Shown here: piece after piece, positions 45,011-54,073 of the stretch
Numbering within the stretch: position 1 is the first letter of the stretch
Layout: each line of letters begins with the position of its first letter
Assembly: GCF_016921115.1 (NCBI RefSeq)
Contig: NZ_JAFFZS010000035.1
Location: forward strand, 1-64,000
DNA from: Streptomyces actuosus
GTDB taxonomy: Bacteria > Actinomycetota > Actinomycetes > Streptomycetales > Streptomycetaceae
Length of the DNA: 64,000 nucleotides
Reading direction: 5' to 3'
Notes under the pieces: generated by a model
Seen by the model: only the letters and a program-made list of their open reading frames with translations
Databases searched by the model: none
What the model was told of the DNA's origin: nothing
Position numbers and translations under genes: made by a program

Positions 45011-45032
45011 GATACAATGTAAATATACGCGT
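45011..45032. promoter_or_regulatory. AT-rich operator-like element upstream of the TetR gene
   Basis: ATACAATGTAAATATACGCG at 45012-45031 matches ATACGTCGTAAATATGCG in the glycopolymer promoter at 59297-59314; 16 of 21 positions agree over the longer alignment, including GTAAATAT. It lies 42-63 bp upstream of the TetR start. Operator role inferred. Confidence 0.45.
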
Positions 45033-45207
45033 TCACCCCCCTCTTCGGCGCTCTCCGGCACGGAAGAGTACTCAGGACGCGAACAGCCCTGATCGGCTGG
45101 AATGCCCTTCTCGTCCGCCCGGGCTACGCTCCTTGCGTGGAGGCAGTCGCACCGGCCCGTGGGCCCGGACTGCGCGGGCCCCGGCCTCCGGCAGGCAGGA
45201 GAAGGCC

Positions 45208-46290
45208 GTGAACGCACCCGCTGTGCTCCTGACGGACACGTCCGCCGGGCCCATGCGCGTGACCACTCCGGCGCCCCGGGAGACCTGGTGGCGGTTCGTG
45301 GACCAGGACCCGGCGACCAAGGTCTCCCAGACCCCCGCCTGGCTCGACTGCGTCCGTGCCGGCGGGCCGTACGAGGACACCAGCCGCCTGTACGAGTTCG
45401 AGGGGGGCGACCGGATGGTGCTCCCGCTGGTGTCCCGGCGCCGGCGCCCGCGATGGCTGGAGACGGAGGAATCCTGGCCGGGTGAGTGGGGCGTGGGCGG
45501 TCCCGTGGCCCCGGGGAGCATCGGCCCGCAGCAGGCCCGGGCGGTGTTCGACGACCTGGCGCGGCGACCGGCCCTGCGCGTCGGCCTGCGGCTGCGCCCC
45601 GAGGACGCCGCGACGTGGGCACACGCCGTGCCGGCGGGCTTCCGGGAGGATCTGCACACGGTCCATGTTCTCGATCTGGACGGCGGGTTCGGCGCGGTCT
45701 GGGAGCGGCGCTTCCGCCAGAGGATGCGGCGCGCCGTCCGCCGGGCCGAGCGCTCGGACGTCGAGGTGGAAGTGGACCGCACCGGCCGTCTGGTCCCGGA
45801 GTTCTACACGCTGTTCGAGCAGTCGATCGAACGCTGGGCGGCCCGGCAGCACGAGCCGATGGCGCTCGCCCGGTGGCGCAGAACGCGCGCCTTCCCCAGG
45901 AAGCGCGTGGAGACGGTTGCCGACCGGCTGGGGGAGGCGTGCGCGATCTGGGTGGCCCGGCACGCCGGGGAGCCCGCCGCGGCGATCGTCGTCCTGCGCC
46001 ACGGAACGCACGCCAAGCTGTGGCACGCGGCCATGAACAGGGATCTGGCCCATCCGGTCCGGGCCACCCCCCTGCTCCACGCGCTGGCGATCGAGGACGC
46101 GTGCGCGGCGGGCTGCCGGGAGTACGACCTGGGCGGGTCCCGCCAGGGTGCGTCCCTGGCCCGGTTCAAGGACGGCTTCGGAGCGGATGTCGTCGCATCT
46201 CCCCGCTACTACCGGGAACGGCTTCCCGTCTCCGCCGTCGACCGCGGCCTGCGGAAGGCCGTCAAGCGCGTGATCGGCTTCCAGGGCTGA
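45208..46290 (+). CDS. FemAB/GNAT-fold acyl- or aminoacyltransferase-like protein
   Basis: This 360-residue protein has the double-GNAT layout of FemAB/peptidoglycan-bridge transferases. It shows an N-terminal VSQTPAWLDCVRAG block, a basic middle FRQRMRRAVRRAERSDVEVE, and a C-terminal half with AIVVLRHGTHAKLWHAAMNR, LLHALAIEDACAAGCREYDLGGS and LARFKDGFG. Such enzymes attach amino acids from tRNA, or acyl groups, to cell-surface polymers. It is convergent with the CelD-like gene, 14 bp between stops. The GTG at 45208 follows AGGAGAAGGCC. The acceptor is probably the locus's glycopolymer, but this is inference. Confidence 0.75.
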   Translation: MNAPAVLLTDTSAGPMRVTTPAPRETWWRFVDQDPATKVSQTPAWLDCVRAGGPYEDTSRLYEFEGGDRMVLPLVSRRRRPRWLETEESWPGEWGVGGPVAPGSIGPQQARAVFDDLARRPALRVGLRLRPEDAATWAHAVPAGFREDLHTVHVLDLDGGFGAVWERRFRQRMRRAVRRAERSDVEVEVDRTGRLVPEFYTLFEQSIERWAARQHEPMALARWRRTRAFPRKRVETVADRLGEACAIWVARHAGEPAAAIVVLRHGTHAKLWHAAMNRDLAHPVRATPLLHALAIEDACAAGCREYDLGGSRQGASLARFKDGFGADVVASPRYYRERLPVSAVDRGLRKAVKRVIGFQG

Positions 46291-46304
46291 CCCGCGCCGG
46301 TGCG

Positions 46305-47384
46305 TCAGCTCCTCCTCCCGGCCCGGTGACGGGCGTCGAGGGCCTTGAGCGCGATCCGCCTCAGCGCCGGACTTCCCGCCACCACCGCCCGCATCCGCTG
46401 GGCCGACGCCGCCTGGGCGTGCCGGAGCTTGGCCGGCGCGGTGCCCGTGGACACCCACCCCTCACCCAGCGGCCGGTCGCCCGTCTTCATCTCCTGCTTG
46501 TACCGCTCGTCGCCCTTTCCGAGGTCGAGGTACTCGATGCCCTGGGCCGCCGCGGCCTCGGCCATCTTCAGCAGCAGCAGGATGCCGGGCGAGAAGCGCG
46601 CGGCCTCCGGGGCGTAGGCGGGGAACCAGTACTGCAGCACGTTGCGTGAGCGCAGCCCGAAATGGACGGCGACGGGCCGCTCGCCCGCGTACAGCGTCGA
46701 CGGGATGCCCGAGCAGTCGGCGGACCGGGTCTGGTGCAGGTCCCGCAGCAGTGCCGCGACCGAGGGTGATGCGAACAGGTCCACCTGTCCCTTGGCCCGG
46801 TACTGGGCCGACTTCCACCGCATCAGCGTGTCGAGGGACGCGGGCGACGGGTCGTCGAACACCAGTCGAATCTCGCCCAGGGTGCGCCGAAGCCGCCGTT
46901 CCTTTGCCTGCAGTTGTTTCGTCCGTTCCCGGGACTTGGCACTCAGCCTCGCTGCGTACGCCTCGAAGCCCTGCGCCAGGTCGAGGACCGGCGACGTGGA
47001 CCGGCGCACCACCCCGCTGTCGAAAGGCCCTTGGTCTGCGGTGAGATGGTCGTACCGCCACAGGTGCAGTCGGCAGGCTCGCAACAGCTCCTGCACGTCC
47101 CAGTCCAGCCCCGGGGCGTGGATGAGCCCCTGCGCATCACACAGGCCGCTGCCGATGGGCGTCCCGAGTCCCAGCCTGTGGCGCTCGAAGGGGAAGTAGC
47201 CCACCGGTCCGGATCCGTCCGAGAGCACCGCGACCCGGGCCGAGGGCCGCTGCCGTCCAACGGCTCGGGCGAACTGCGGGGACAGGAACGGGCTGGCCAG
47301 CGCCGGAGAGGACTGCTGCAGGGCACACCAGGCGGTGAGGTCTCTCGCGGTGAGACCGTCAGGGGTGTGCACGGTCACCGTCAT
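46305..47384 (-). CDS. CelD/BcsL-type GNAT acetyltransferase-like protein
   Basis: This 359-residue member of the CelD/BcsL (Acetyltransf_6) family has an N-terminal FLSPQFARAVG block, a basic helix SAKSRERTKQLQAKERRLRR, and a C-terminal GNAT half with AVHFGLRSRNVLQYWFPAY, SPGILLLLKMAEAAAAQG and EYLDLGKGDERYKQEMKTG. These proteins sit in exopolysaccharide loci and are thought to acylate the sugar chain. It is the last gene of the nine-gene minus-strand run and overlaps the glycosidase-like gene by 4 bp (ATGA). The ATG at 47384 follows GAGGAGCCACACC. Confidence 0.78.
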   Translation of the reverse strand: MTVTVHTPDGLTARDLTAWCALQQSSPALASPFLSPQFARAVGRQRPSARVAVLSDGSGPVGYFPFERHRLGLGTPIGSGLCDAQGLIHAPGLDWDVQELLRACRLHLWRYDHLTADQGPFDSGVVRRSTSPVLDLAQGFEAYAARLSAKSRERTKQLQAKERRLRRTLGEIRLVFDDPSPASLDTLMRWKSAQYRAKGQVDLFASPSVAALLRDLHQTRSADCSGIPSTLYAGERPVAVHFGLRSRNVLQYWFPAYAPEAARFSPGILLLLKMAEAAAAQGIEYLDLGKGDERYKQEMKTGDRPLGEGWVSTGTAPAKLRHAQAASAQRMRAVVAGSPALRRIALKALDARHRAGRRS

Positions 47385-48730
47385 GGTGTGGCTCCTCTCT
47401 GCAACCCTGCGATGAGCAGGGCGTAGTCCTCGATCGAGGACCCGGGAGTGCCGTCGTGGAGATTGTGGTCGAAGGCCCACATCAGTCCCTTGAGTCCGCA
47501 GGCCTTCAGTTGGCGCCCGGCCTCGTTCATGACGCCCGGGTAGTACGCGGCCACGTGGGGTCCTGCGCTCTCTCCGCTGACGGTGAAGCCCTCGTGGGCG
47601 GCGATCCGGGAGATCCACCGCACCGACGACCACGCCCGCACCCGGTCCTCCGGCCCGCGGCCCCGGGCCAGGGCGTCGAGGTCGACGGCGCGGTCCGAGG
47701 GCCGGCAGGCGTTGTTCCTCGGTGTGCCGGACCCGTCCACCAGGGCCGTGGAGACCAGTTGGACGCCGGGCCGGTGGTCGATGAGCCCGATCGTGCGGTA
47801 GAAGCCGGCGCCGCGGCTGAGGAGCCCGCCGGCGGCGGTGGCCCCCAGGTGTGCGCGCAGGGCGGTGGACAGGTCGCCCGGATAGAACCCGGCGCCGGGG
47901 ACCAGCACCAGCAGACGTCCGGTGTAGCCCAGCGCCTCGTACTGCCGGATCTGCCAGTTCACCGCATCGGCCAGCGCGGTGAGGTACCAGTCGTACCACC
48001 GGGACACCTGCCCCGTGGTCATGGGCGCGCCCCGATACCCGGGCTGCCCCGGCCGCCACCCGGGAAAGGGATTCGGCGCGACGGTCGCGGGCCGGCCGGG
48101 ATCCGCTCCGCTCGCCTGCGCGTGCCGGTCGAAGGCCCAGTACGATGCGTGGCCCGCGGTGCCCGGGGCCGGCCGCGGATAGGTGAACTCTCCGGTGTCG
48201 TTCACACCGATACGCAAGGCCCAGAAGCTGCGCAGGCCGATCTGCCGGTCCAGCTGTCGCAGATAGCCTGCCACCTCGTTGCGGACCTCCTGGCTGAACA
48301 CCAGGTTCGGGGCCTCGGTGAAGCGTGCGCCGTCCTGGTCGGTGAAGGCGGCGTCCGGATACCTGTCGAAGAGCCAGGACGGCGGGCTGTTGAGGCCGAG
48401 GCCCGCCTCCACACGCAGGCCCGCGTCGTGGAAGACCCGCACCTTCTCCTTGATCGTGGCGACGTAGGCCTGGTCCACCTGCCCGGGAGCCGGTTCGAAC
48501 CGGTTCCAGTGGACCGTCATATGGGCCACGCCGATCCCGTGTTCCGCGCTCACCCGTGCGGTGCGCGGGCTCGTCTGAAGCGTGCCGAAGAAGTACCTCT
48601 CGTGGTGGTCGTTGCCTTTGCCGAGCCGGCTGAAGGAGAGCACCGCGGCGACGACGGCGGCGACCGCGAGGTACACGACCCACCGGCGGGTGCGCAGGCG
48701 CCTCCCGGCGCCCCCGGACCGGTCCGTCAT
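47381..48730 (-). CDS. Membrane-anchored glycoside hydrolase-like (TIM-barrel) protein
   Basis: This 449-residue protein has an N-terminal signal anchor (about 16-33) and an extracytoplasmic domain resembling GH42/beta-galactosidase-type barrels. It shows GVAHMTVHWNRFEPAPGQVD, VEAGLGLNSPPSWL, WALRIGVNDTGEF (a candidate acid/base region where Asn-Asp-Thr-Gly-Glu replaces the usual NE), and VSGESAG (a possible nucleophile Glu). The catalytic assignment is uncertain. It may trim or release the glycopolymer made by this operon. Both ends overlap neighbours by 4 bp. Confidence 0.7.
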   Translation of the reverse strand: MTDRSGGAGRRLRTRRWVVYLAVAAVVAAVLSFSRLGKGNDHHERYFFGTLQTSPRTARVSAEHGIGVAHMTVHWNRFEPAPGQVDQAYVATIKEKVRVFHDAGLRVEAGLGLNSPPSWLFDRYPDAAFTDQDGARFTEAPNLVFSQEVRNEVAGYLRQLDRQIGLRSFWALRIGVNDTGEFTYPRPAPGTAGHASYWAFDRHAQASGADPGRPATVAPNPFPGWRPGQPGYRGAPMTTGQVSRWYDWYLTALADAVNWQIRQYEALGYTGRLLVLVPGAGFYPGDLSTALRAHLGATAAGGLLSRGAGFYRTIGLIDHRPGVQLVSTALVDGSGTPRNNACRPSDRAVDLDALARGRGPEDRVRAWSSVRWISRIAAHEGFTVSGESAGPHVAAYYPGVMNEAGRQLKACGLKGLMWAFDHNLHDGTPGSSIEDYALLIAGLQRGATP

Positions 48731-49827
48731 GGCAGCAACTCCTGGTACAGCCGGGTGTACTGCGACAGGAACCGAGCCTCACCGTAATGTTCCTCGACCG
48801 CCGCGCGGCCCCGTTCCGCCAGCTGCTGCCACCACCCGGGCCGTTGCCACAACTGCGACAGGAGGCGGCCGGTACCGAGGCAGTCGCCCGGCGTGGCCCG
48901 CACCACGGTGTCGTGCAGGGGCTCGAACTGCGGAAGCTCGCTCAGGATGACGGGGCGCCCGGTGGCCAGGGCCTGGAGCACGGTGAGCGGAATGTCCGCC
49001 TTGCCGCCGAGCACCCGCGGAACGTAGAGGAGGACGTCCGCGGCTGCCAGGAGACCATGCATGTCGTCGACGTGTCCCAACACCTCGGTCTCGGGCAGGC
49101 CCGCACGGGCCGCGCCGGCCCGCAGCGCCCGCTCCCGCGCACGTGTGTCCTGTCCCGGCCGGTCGCGCAGCGCAAGCACCAGCCGGAAGCGGGCTCCCGC
49201 ACGCGAGGCGACCGCTGCCGAGGCAACGGCTTCCTCGGCACCGCCACCCTCATCGTGATGCCCGGTGACCAGCACGGTCGGCGGATCCGTGGACGGCCGG
49301 GGCCGCCGGGGCCACGCGTCGAGCGGGACGACGGGGGGGATCACCCGGACGTCCTCGAACCCGGCGGTGCGCAGGGCCTGCGCGGTGACCTCGGACAGCG
49401 CCACGGTGGGGCCGAGTGGGCGACACTGCGCGAGAAGAGCGGGATCCATGACGCCGGGGACGGTGTGCAGGACCGGCGTGCCACCGAGGAGCCTCGGCCA
49501 GACACGGGAGAACCGGGGGAACCCGCTGCCGATCGTCAGCACGGCATGCACGAGATCGGACCGCCGGGTGAGTACGGTCCCGACGGCCGCCGCCTGCATC
49601 CGCTCCGGCAGGCGGGGGACACCGTCCAGGGAGACGAGGGGCACCGGCGCCCCCGGGAGGTCCCGCACCCTCGCGTCAGGCCGGGGCCATTTCCGGAACC
49701 AGTGGTACCGCACGTCCGGGATGCCCCGCGCGAGGGCCATCGCGAGGTCGGTGTCTCCTCCCAGTCCCCCGTCCACCGGGCCGCTGGTGAGGAGCAGGAC
49801 ACGAGGACGGCAGCGGTCAGCGGCCAT
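48727..49827 (-). CDS. Family-4-type glycosyltransferase
   Basis: This 366-residue GT-B protein has an N-terminal LLLTSGPVDGGLGGDTDLA loop, a middle TVALSEVTAQALR and VIPPVVPLDAW region, and a C-terminal nucleotide-sugar-binding domain with VLVTGHHDEGGG, VLGHVDDMHGLLAAADVLLY and PLTVLQALATGRPVI. There is no membrane helix. It probably adds a sugar to the lipid-linked chain on the cytosolic side. Its 5' end overlaps the GT-C gene by 11 bp and its 3' end overlaps the glycosidase-like gene by 4 bp. Confidence 0.8.
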   Translation of the reverse strand: MAADRCRPRVLLLTSGPVDGGLGGDTDLAMALARGIPDVRYHWFRKWPRPDARVRDLPGAPVPLVSLDGVPRLPERMQAAAVGTVLTRRSDLVHAVLTIGSGFPRFSRVWPRLLGGTPVLHTVPGVMDPALLAQCRPLGPTVALSEVTAQALRTAGFEDVRVIPPVVPLDAWPRRPRPSTDPPTVLVTGHHDEGGGAEEAVASAAVASRAGARFRLVLALRDRPGQDTRARERALRAGAARAGLPETEVLGHVDDMHGLLAAADVLLYVPRVLGGKADIPLTVLQALATGRPVILSELPQFEPLHDTVVRATPGDCLGTGRLLSQLWQRPGWWQQLAERGRAAVEEHYGEARFLSQYTRLYQELLP

Positions 49828-51430
49828 GACCGGTGCCCGTCCGCACGTCCCCGGCCGCCGAGGGCGCCGGGGCGCGCTCCGTGCCGGGCGGTAGTGGCAG
49901 CTTGTACAGCGCGAGGGTGCCGTAGGAACGCCCGGGGAAGGAGAACACCAGGCGCCCCTCGCCCGCGAGGCGCTGGGCCGTACCGGCGTCCATCCTGCCG
50001 TACCCCTGGTCGATCACCTTCCAGGGGACGACCAGATAGCGCGCGTGCGCGCGGGACCGGTCCTCGCGCGTGACCCAGTCGCCCACCTTGTACTTGTCCC
50101 GCAGCGCCCATGACGAGACTCCGCCGCTGGCCCCGCCGTCGGCTGCGATGACGGCGCTGCCCGCGGGCACGTGCTTGTCCATGTAGTCGCGCAGTTGGGC
50201 GTATCCGTCGTCGCGGCCGGTGCGCACCTTGGCGTAGGAGGTGCCGGAGAAGGCCAGGGCCGCGGTGACGAAGCCGGCGGTGGCCACCAGCAGGACGCGG
50301 CGCCGCACCGCTCGTCCGTCCCGCTGCCGGTACCACTGCATCCCGACGGAGAGAGCGGCACCCAGCGTCACCAGAGTCGGCACGATCAGCAGGTACAGCG
50401 CCTGTTCCTCCAGCGTCCCGTGGGCGAGCGCGAACAGCAGGGTGAGTCCGGCACACAGATGGAACAGCCCCAGCATCCTGAGCACGGGGTCCTTGCGGCG
50501 GAGCAGAACCACCAGAGCGATCGGTCCCACGAGCAGCAGCGCGTACGTGGAGGCGTACGTCGTCGCCTGGTCGGCGAGCCGACTGCTCAGCGACGGAGTG
50601 CCGGGCGCGTTGAACCCGGACTCCTGGACGACCCCGATCAGGCGGGCCGCTCCGTGGTACTTGGCGTGCCAGAACGGGACGATGTGGCCGCAGAGGGCCA
50701 CCAGGCCCACGTACAGGCCGTACGGCAGCACGCTCGTTCCCAGCGTGGTGAGCATCAGCCGCCGCGGTGCACCCCAGCCCAGGGACAGCGCGATGAGCAG
50801 CGGAAGCAGGGTGATCAGCGCCGCGTGGTCCTTGGTCAGCAGCGCCAGTCCGAAGAGCAGGCCTGCCGCCGCGGCCCTGAGGCGGGGCCGACCGGGCAGC
50901 GGCTCGCGGGAGAGAGTGAGGAGCACCAGGTATCCGGCCAGTACGAACAGCATGGCCTGGGTGTCCAGCATCACCCGGTCGTTCTGCCGGATGATGTACG
51001 GGTCCAGCGCGAACAGCAGGGCGGCCACCACCCCGGTCGTGCGGGATCCGGCCATGGTGACCAGGAGCAGCACCAGGACAGCCGTGGCGGCGCCCAGAAG
51101 GACGTTCACCAGCCGGGCCTGGTACACACCGGTGACGAGGTCGGGGCCGAAGCCGACGAGTTTGCCCCAGCCCGCCTCCACGTAGAAGTAGCCCGGCGGG
51201 TGCAGGAAGAAGAGACCCTCCGAGGTACGGGGGAATCCGCCCTGCGCGGCGCTGACGCCCAGTTGCCGGTAGATCAGCTCGTCCACGAAGAGGTCGGCGG
51301 AGCGGCCCACGTTCACCAGGCGCAGGGCCAGGGCGAGCAGGAAGACGCCTCCCGCCAGGACCGGCGTCGGCACCCTCCGGGAGGTCTGCCGGGGCAGGGT
51401 ACGCACGCGTGCTGCCGCCGCGACGGTCAT
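49817..51430 (-). CDS. GT39/ArnT-like (GT-C) membrane glycosyltransferase
   Basis: This 537-residue protein has about ten TM helices and the GT-C signature in its first outer loop: NVGRSADLFVDELIYRQLG, with Asp/Glu as catalytic candidates, and FFLHPPGYFYVEAGW. An extracytoplasmic C-terminal domain (about 410-530) follows. ArnT/PMT-type enzymes use polyprenyl-phosphate sugars as donors, and the operon also encodes a DPM1-like synthase that could supply one. The ATG at 51430 overlaps the stop of the deacetylase gene (ATGA). It is predicted to add sugars outside the membrane. Confidence 0.82.
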   Translation of the reverse strand: MTVAAAARVRTLPRQTSRRVPTPVLAGGVFLLALALRLVNVGRSADLFVDELIYRQLGVSAAQGGFPRTSEGLFFLHPPGYFYVEAGWGKLVGFGPDLVTGVYQARLVNVLLGAATAVLVLLLVTMAGSRTTGVVAALLFALDPYIIRQNDRVMLDTQAMLFVLAGYLVLLTLSREPLPGRPRLRAAAAGLLFGLALLTKDHAALITLLPLLIALSLGWGAPRRLMLTTLGTSVLPYGLYVGLVALCGHIVPFWHAKYHGAARLIGVVQESGFNAPGTPSLSSRLADQATTYASTYALLLVGPIALVVLLRRKDPVLRMLGLFHLCAGLTLLFALAHGTLEEQALYLLIVPTLVTLGAALSVGMQWYRQRDGRAVRRRVLLVATAGFVTAALAFSGTSYAKVRTGRDDGYAQLRDYMDKHVPAGSAVIAADGGASGGVSSWALRDKYKVGDWVTREDRSRAHARYLVVPWKVIDQGYGRMDAGTAQRLAGEGRLVFSFPGRSYGTLALYKLPLPPGTERAPAPSAAGDVRTGTGHGR

Positions 51431-52227
51431 GAGGAGTCTCCGGGGAAGAGGTAGAACTCGGGGACGAGCGGGACCTGTCCGCCGGGGAACATGGCCTGGG
51501 CCTGCGTGCGGTAACCGAGGACCGAGGCCGCCTTGGCCTGGAGCCCCAGAGTCCAGGCCACCGGCCGGCCGAGGCTGTTGCGCTGTACGAAGGCTGCGTC
51601 GGGGACGTCCCGCCGGTCGTAGGGGAAGTCGGCGTAGTAGACCACGCGGCGCCCGCTCAGCTCGGCTGCGGTCCTGACCAGCAGATGGTCGGCGTGCCCG
51701 CCGACTGCGAGCGGTGCCAGGATCAGCGGCCCGCTCCCGCCCGGGCTGCTGGGGGCGCCCAGCGTCCTGACGATGCGGGCGACGTCCCGCAGCAGGCCGT
51801 CGTCGTGCCGCGAGATGCGCCCGGCGGCGAGATGCGCCCGGTACGTGGGGTAGACGTGGTCCCTTTCGGGCAGCAGCCGACTCGCCCGGCGGCTGCCCGC
51901 CGTCTTGCGGCGGAAGAGCCCGTCGGTGAATCCCGCGTGCTGCCAGGTGACGCCCATGGCTTCGAGCACCTCCCGGTCCTCGGCGCGCCGTGCGGCGTAC
52001 AGTTGCTCGGCGTCCTGCATCCCGGCCAGCCGCAGGCAGCGGCGTCCGGACAGGGTGTAGGGCGGCGGAGTGCCGTTCGTGAACAGGGTGAGGACGGTGA
52101 CGGGCACCTGCTGCCGGGCGTGCGCCATCAGCGCCCCGCACGACAGCACCGCGTCGTCGGTGTGGGGCGACAGCACCACCACCGGAGCGCCTTGTCCGAC
52201 CGTGTCGGCGACGGCATCAGGAGTCAT
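51427..52227 (-). CDS. PIG-L-family deacetylase
   Basis: This 266-residue LmbE/PIG-L protein has the metal-binding SPHTDDAVLSCG block near residue 20, in which the usual HPDDE is HTDDA, and a later GGHADHL block supplying HxxH. This subclass deacetylates GlcNAc-type residues on lipids or precursors. The ATG at 52227 overlaps the kinase-GT4 fusion gene by 11 bp. In the glycopolymer setting it would create a free amine that the Fem/CelD-like proteins could then acylate; this link is inference. Confidence 0.82.
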   Translation of the reverse strand: MTPDAVADTVGQGAPVVVLSPHTDDAVLSCGALMAHARQQVPVTVLTLFTNGTPPPYTLSGRRCLRLAGMQDAEQLYAARRAEDREVLEAMGVTWQHAGFTDGLFRRKTAGSRRASRLLPERDHVYPTYRAHLAAGRISRHDDGLLRDVARIVRTLGAPSSPGGSGPLILAPLAVGGHADHLLVRTAAELSGRRVVYYADFPYDRRDVPDAAFVQRNSLGRPVAWTLGLQAKAASVLGYRTQAQAMFPGGQVPLVPEFYLFPGDSS

Positions 52228-54073
52228 CGCGGATCGCCTCCCGCCGTACGTGACCCGGGGCGGCAGGGGTGGACGCCAGCACGCCGCGCACCAGGTCCGC
52301 ATAGTGCCCGGTCATGCTCTCCCAGGTGTACCGCTGCGACGCCGTATGCGCCTGCCGGCCGAGCGCACGGCGGACGTCCGGGTCCGAGGCGAGGCGGCCG
52401 ATCTCCTTGGCCATCGCCTCGACGTCGAAGGGGGGAACACCGACGTTTCCCTTGCCGTCCATCCACCGCAGAGAGGGCAGGTCGAAGTGGATCACCGGCT
52501 TGCCGTGCGCCATGCTCTCGAGCGCCACGAGGCCGAAGGTCTCGCTGCGTGAGGGCATGACCATGAAGGCGCTGTCCGCCAGCAGCCGCTGTTTGGGTTC
52601 GCGGTCGACGTGGCCGAGCCACCGGGCGTCGCTGTTCGTCCGGGCGAGCATCGCCTTCACCGTGCGTTCCTGGGCCTGCGTGCCGTGTCCGGCGATGTAC
52701 AGGGGCAGCTCCGGGGCGGCCGCCTCGTAGGCCTTGAGCAGCAGGTCCAGACCCTTCAGCCGCAGGTCCACCCGGCCGAGGAAGAGGATGTGCCCGCCGC
52801 TTCCGAAGGAGGTGCCGTCGACGTGCTGCTGGTCCACGCCGTTCTCGATGAGGTGCACCGCCGCCTTCGGGCTGTGTCTCCGGGCGTCCGCGGCGTCCGC
52901 CTGGTTGAGGACCACTATGTGCCGGTAGCGGCGAAGACCGAGGCGTTCGAGGCGGAGGGCGGGGATGTGGTACTTCAGCCAGGTGGCCTCCCCGCAGCGG
53001 CACTGGTTGATCCCGATGACGGGCCGCCGGGAGAGGAGGGGCAGAAGGCCGGTGGTGAAGGGCGGGGTGAAGTTCTCCAGCCACACATCGTGCCGGACCC
53101 TTCGTGCGATGAGCGGCAGCGCCGCCTGGAACAGCAGCTGGGCGGCCCGTGGGCCGGCCCAGCAGACGGGCACGAAGCGGTAGCGCAGCCCGTCGCGCAC
53201 CTGCGTCCCGCCGTGTCGTGCCGCGGTGACCACGGTGACGTCGAACTCCTGTGCAAGCCGCCGGGCGACGTGTTCGACGACGACCGATCCGCCGCCGCGG
53301 TAGTCCGTGTTCCGGCTGTTGTCGAAGTTCGAGATGACCACATGCCTGCCCCGGGCAGGTGTGGTGCCGTCGTGGTCGGGCCGGTCCTGCGGCAGGCTGC
53401 CGCCGTGTGCCGTGACGAGCCGCACGGCGGTGTCCGCGGCGGCGGCCGGTGTGGCGGCGAGCGCGTCGAGTGGGGCGACACCGCCCGCGTCGGGCGCCCA
53501 ACGGCGGTAGCGTTCCTGCCGGTGTCGGCCCGGCTCCGCGTCGTCCGGCTCGGCCCCATGGCTCTCCAGGAGCAGCGTCACGTCGTAGGCACCGGCGAGG
53601 CGGCGGAAGAGCGCGGCGGTCCGTGAGCCGTCCGGGGGGTCGAACTTCGCCAGGCAGTCGAGCGGTCCTCGGTCCGTGAGTATCACGCCCGGGCGGCCCG
53701 TCAGACCGTGCACCGCGGCCCGAAGCCGCGCCGCGCCCAGCCGCACGGCGATCTCGGACGCATCGATGCGGGCGTGGACGGCGTCGAACCAGGCCCCGAC
53801 CGGGGACCGCGAGCCCGTCGGCTGCGTCGACCGGGGACGGCCGGGGAAGCGGCGGCACATCACGCAGCCGTAGCAGTAGGTCCTCGTGACCGTGCAGCCG
53901 CGCCGACGCAGCGTCGCCGCCATCTGGCGGACCAGGGTGGTCTTGCCGGAATCGTCGGGGCCGGACACCGCCACCAGGAGGCCGCTGGAGGACCGGAGAC
54001 GGCTCCTCAGCCCGGTACGGACGCTCGGTCCGGGACGGCGGCGCGGCGTGCGGGAGCCGTGTCGGAGGCTCAT
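52217..54073 (-). CDS. P-loop (thymidylate-kinase-like) domain fused to a GT4 glycosyltransferase
   Basis: This 618-residue fusion has an N-terminal P-loop domain (about 30-235) with Walker A GPDDSGKTT (Lys44), a CYGCVMC double-Cys stretch and GVILTDRGPLDCLAKF, resembling thymidylate/adenylate-kinase folds. The GT-B domain (about 245-605) has HVVISNFDNSRNTDYRGGG, ILFLGRVDLRLKGLDLLL and PSRSETFGLVALESMAHGKP. Kinase-like domains of this type can phosphorylate sugars or lipids, so the fusion may phosphorylate and glycosylate the same acceptor. It overlaps the flippase gene by 4 bp and the deacetylase gene by 11 bp. The combination is unusual. Confidence 0.78.
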   Translation of the reverse strand: MSLRHGSRTPRRRPGPSVRTGLRSRLRSSSGLLVAVSGPDDSGKTTLVRQMAATLRRRGCTVTRTYCYGCVMCRRFPGRPRSTQPTGSRSPVGAWFDAVHARIDASEIAVRLGAARLRAAVHGLTGRPGVILTDRGPLDCLAKFDPPDGSRTAALFRRLAGAYDVTLLLESHGAEPDDAEPGRHRQERYRRWAPDAGGVAPLDALAATPAAAADTAVRLVTAHGGSLPQDRPDHDGTTPARGRHVVISNFDNSRNTDYRGGGSVVVEHVARRLAQEFDVTVVTAARHGGTQVRDGLRYRFVPVCWAGPRAAQLLFQAALPLIARRVRHDVWLENFTPPFTTGLLPLLSRRPVIGINQCRCGEATWLKYHIPALRLERLGLRRYRHIVVLNQADAADARRHSPKAAVHLIENGVDQQHVDGTSFGSGGHILFLGRVDLRLKGLDLLLKAYEAAAPELPLYIAGHGTQAQERTVKAMLARTNSDARWLGHVDREPKQRLLADSAFMVMPSRSETFGLVALESMAHGKPVIHFDLPSLRWMDGKGNVGVPPFDVEAMAKEIGRLASDPDVRRALGRQAHTASQRYTWESMTGHYADLVRGVLASTPAAPGHVRREAIRDDS

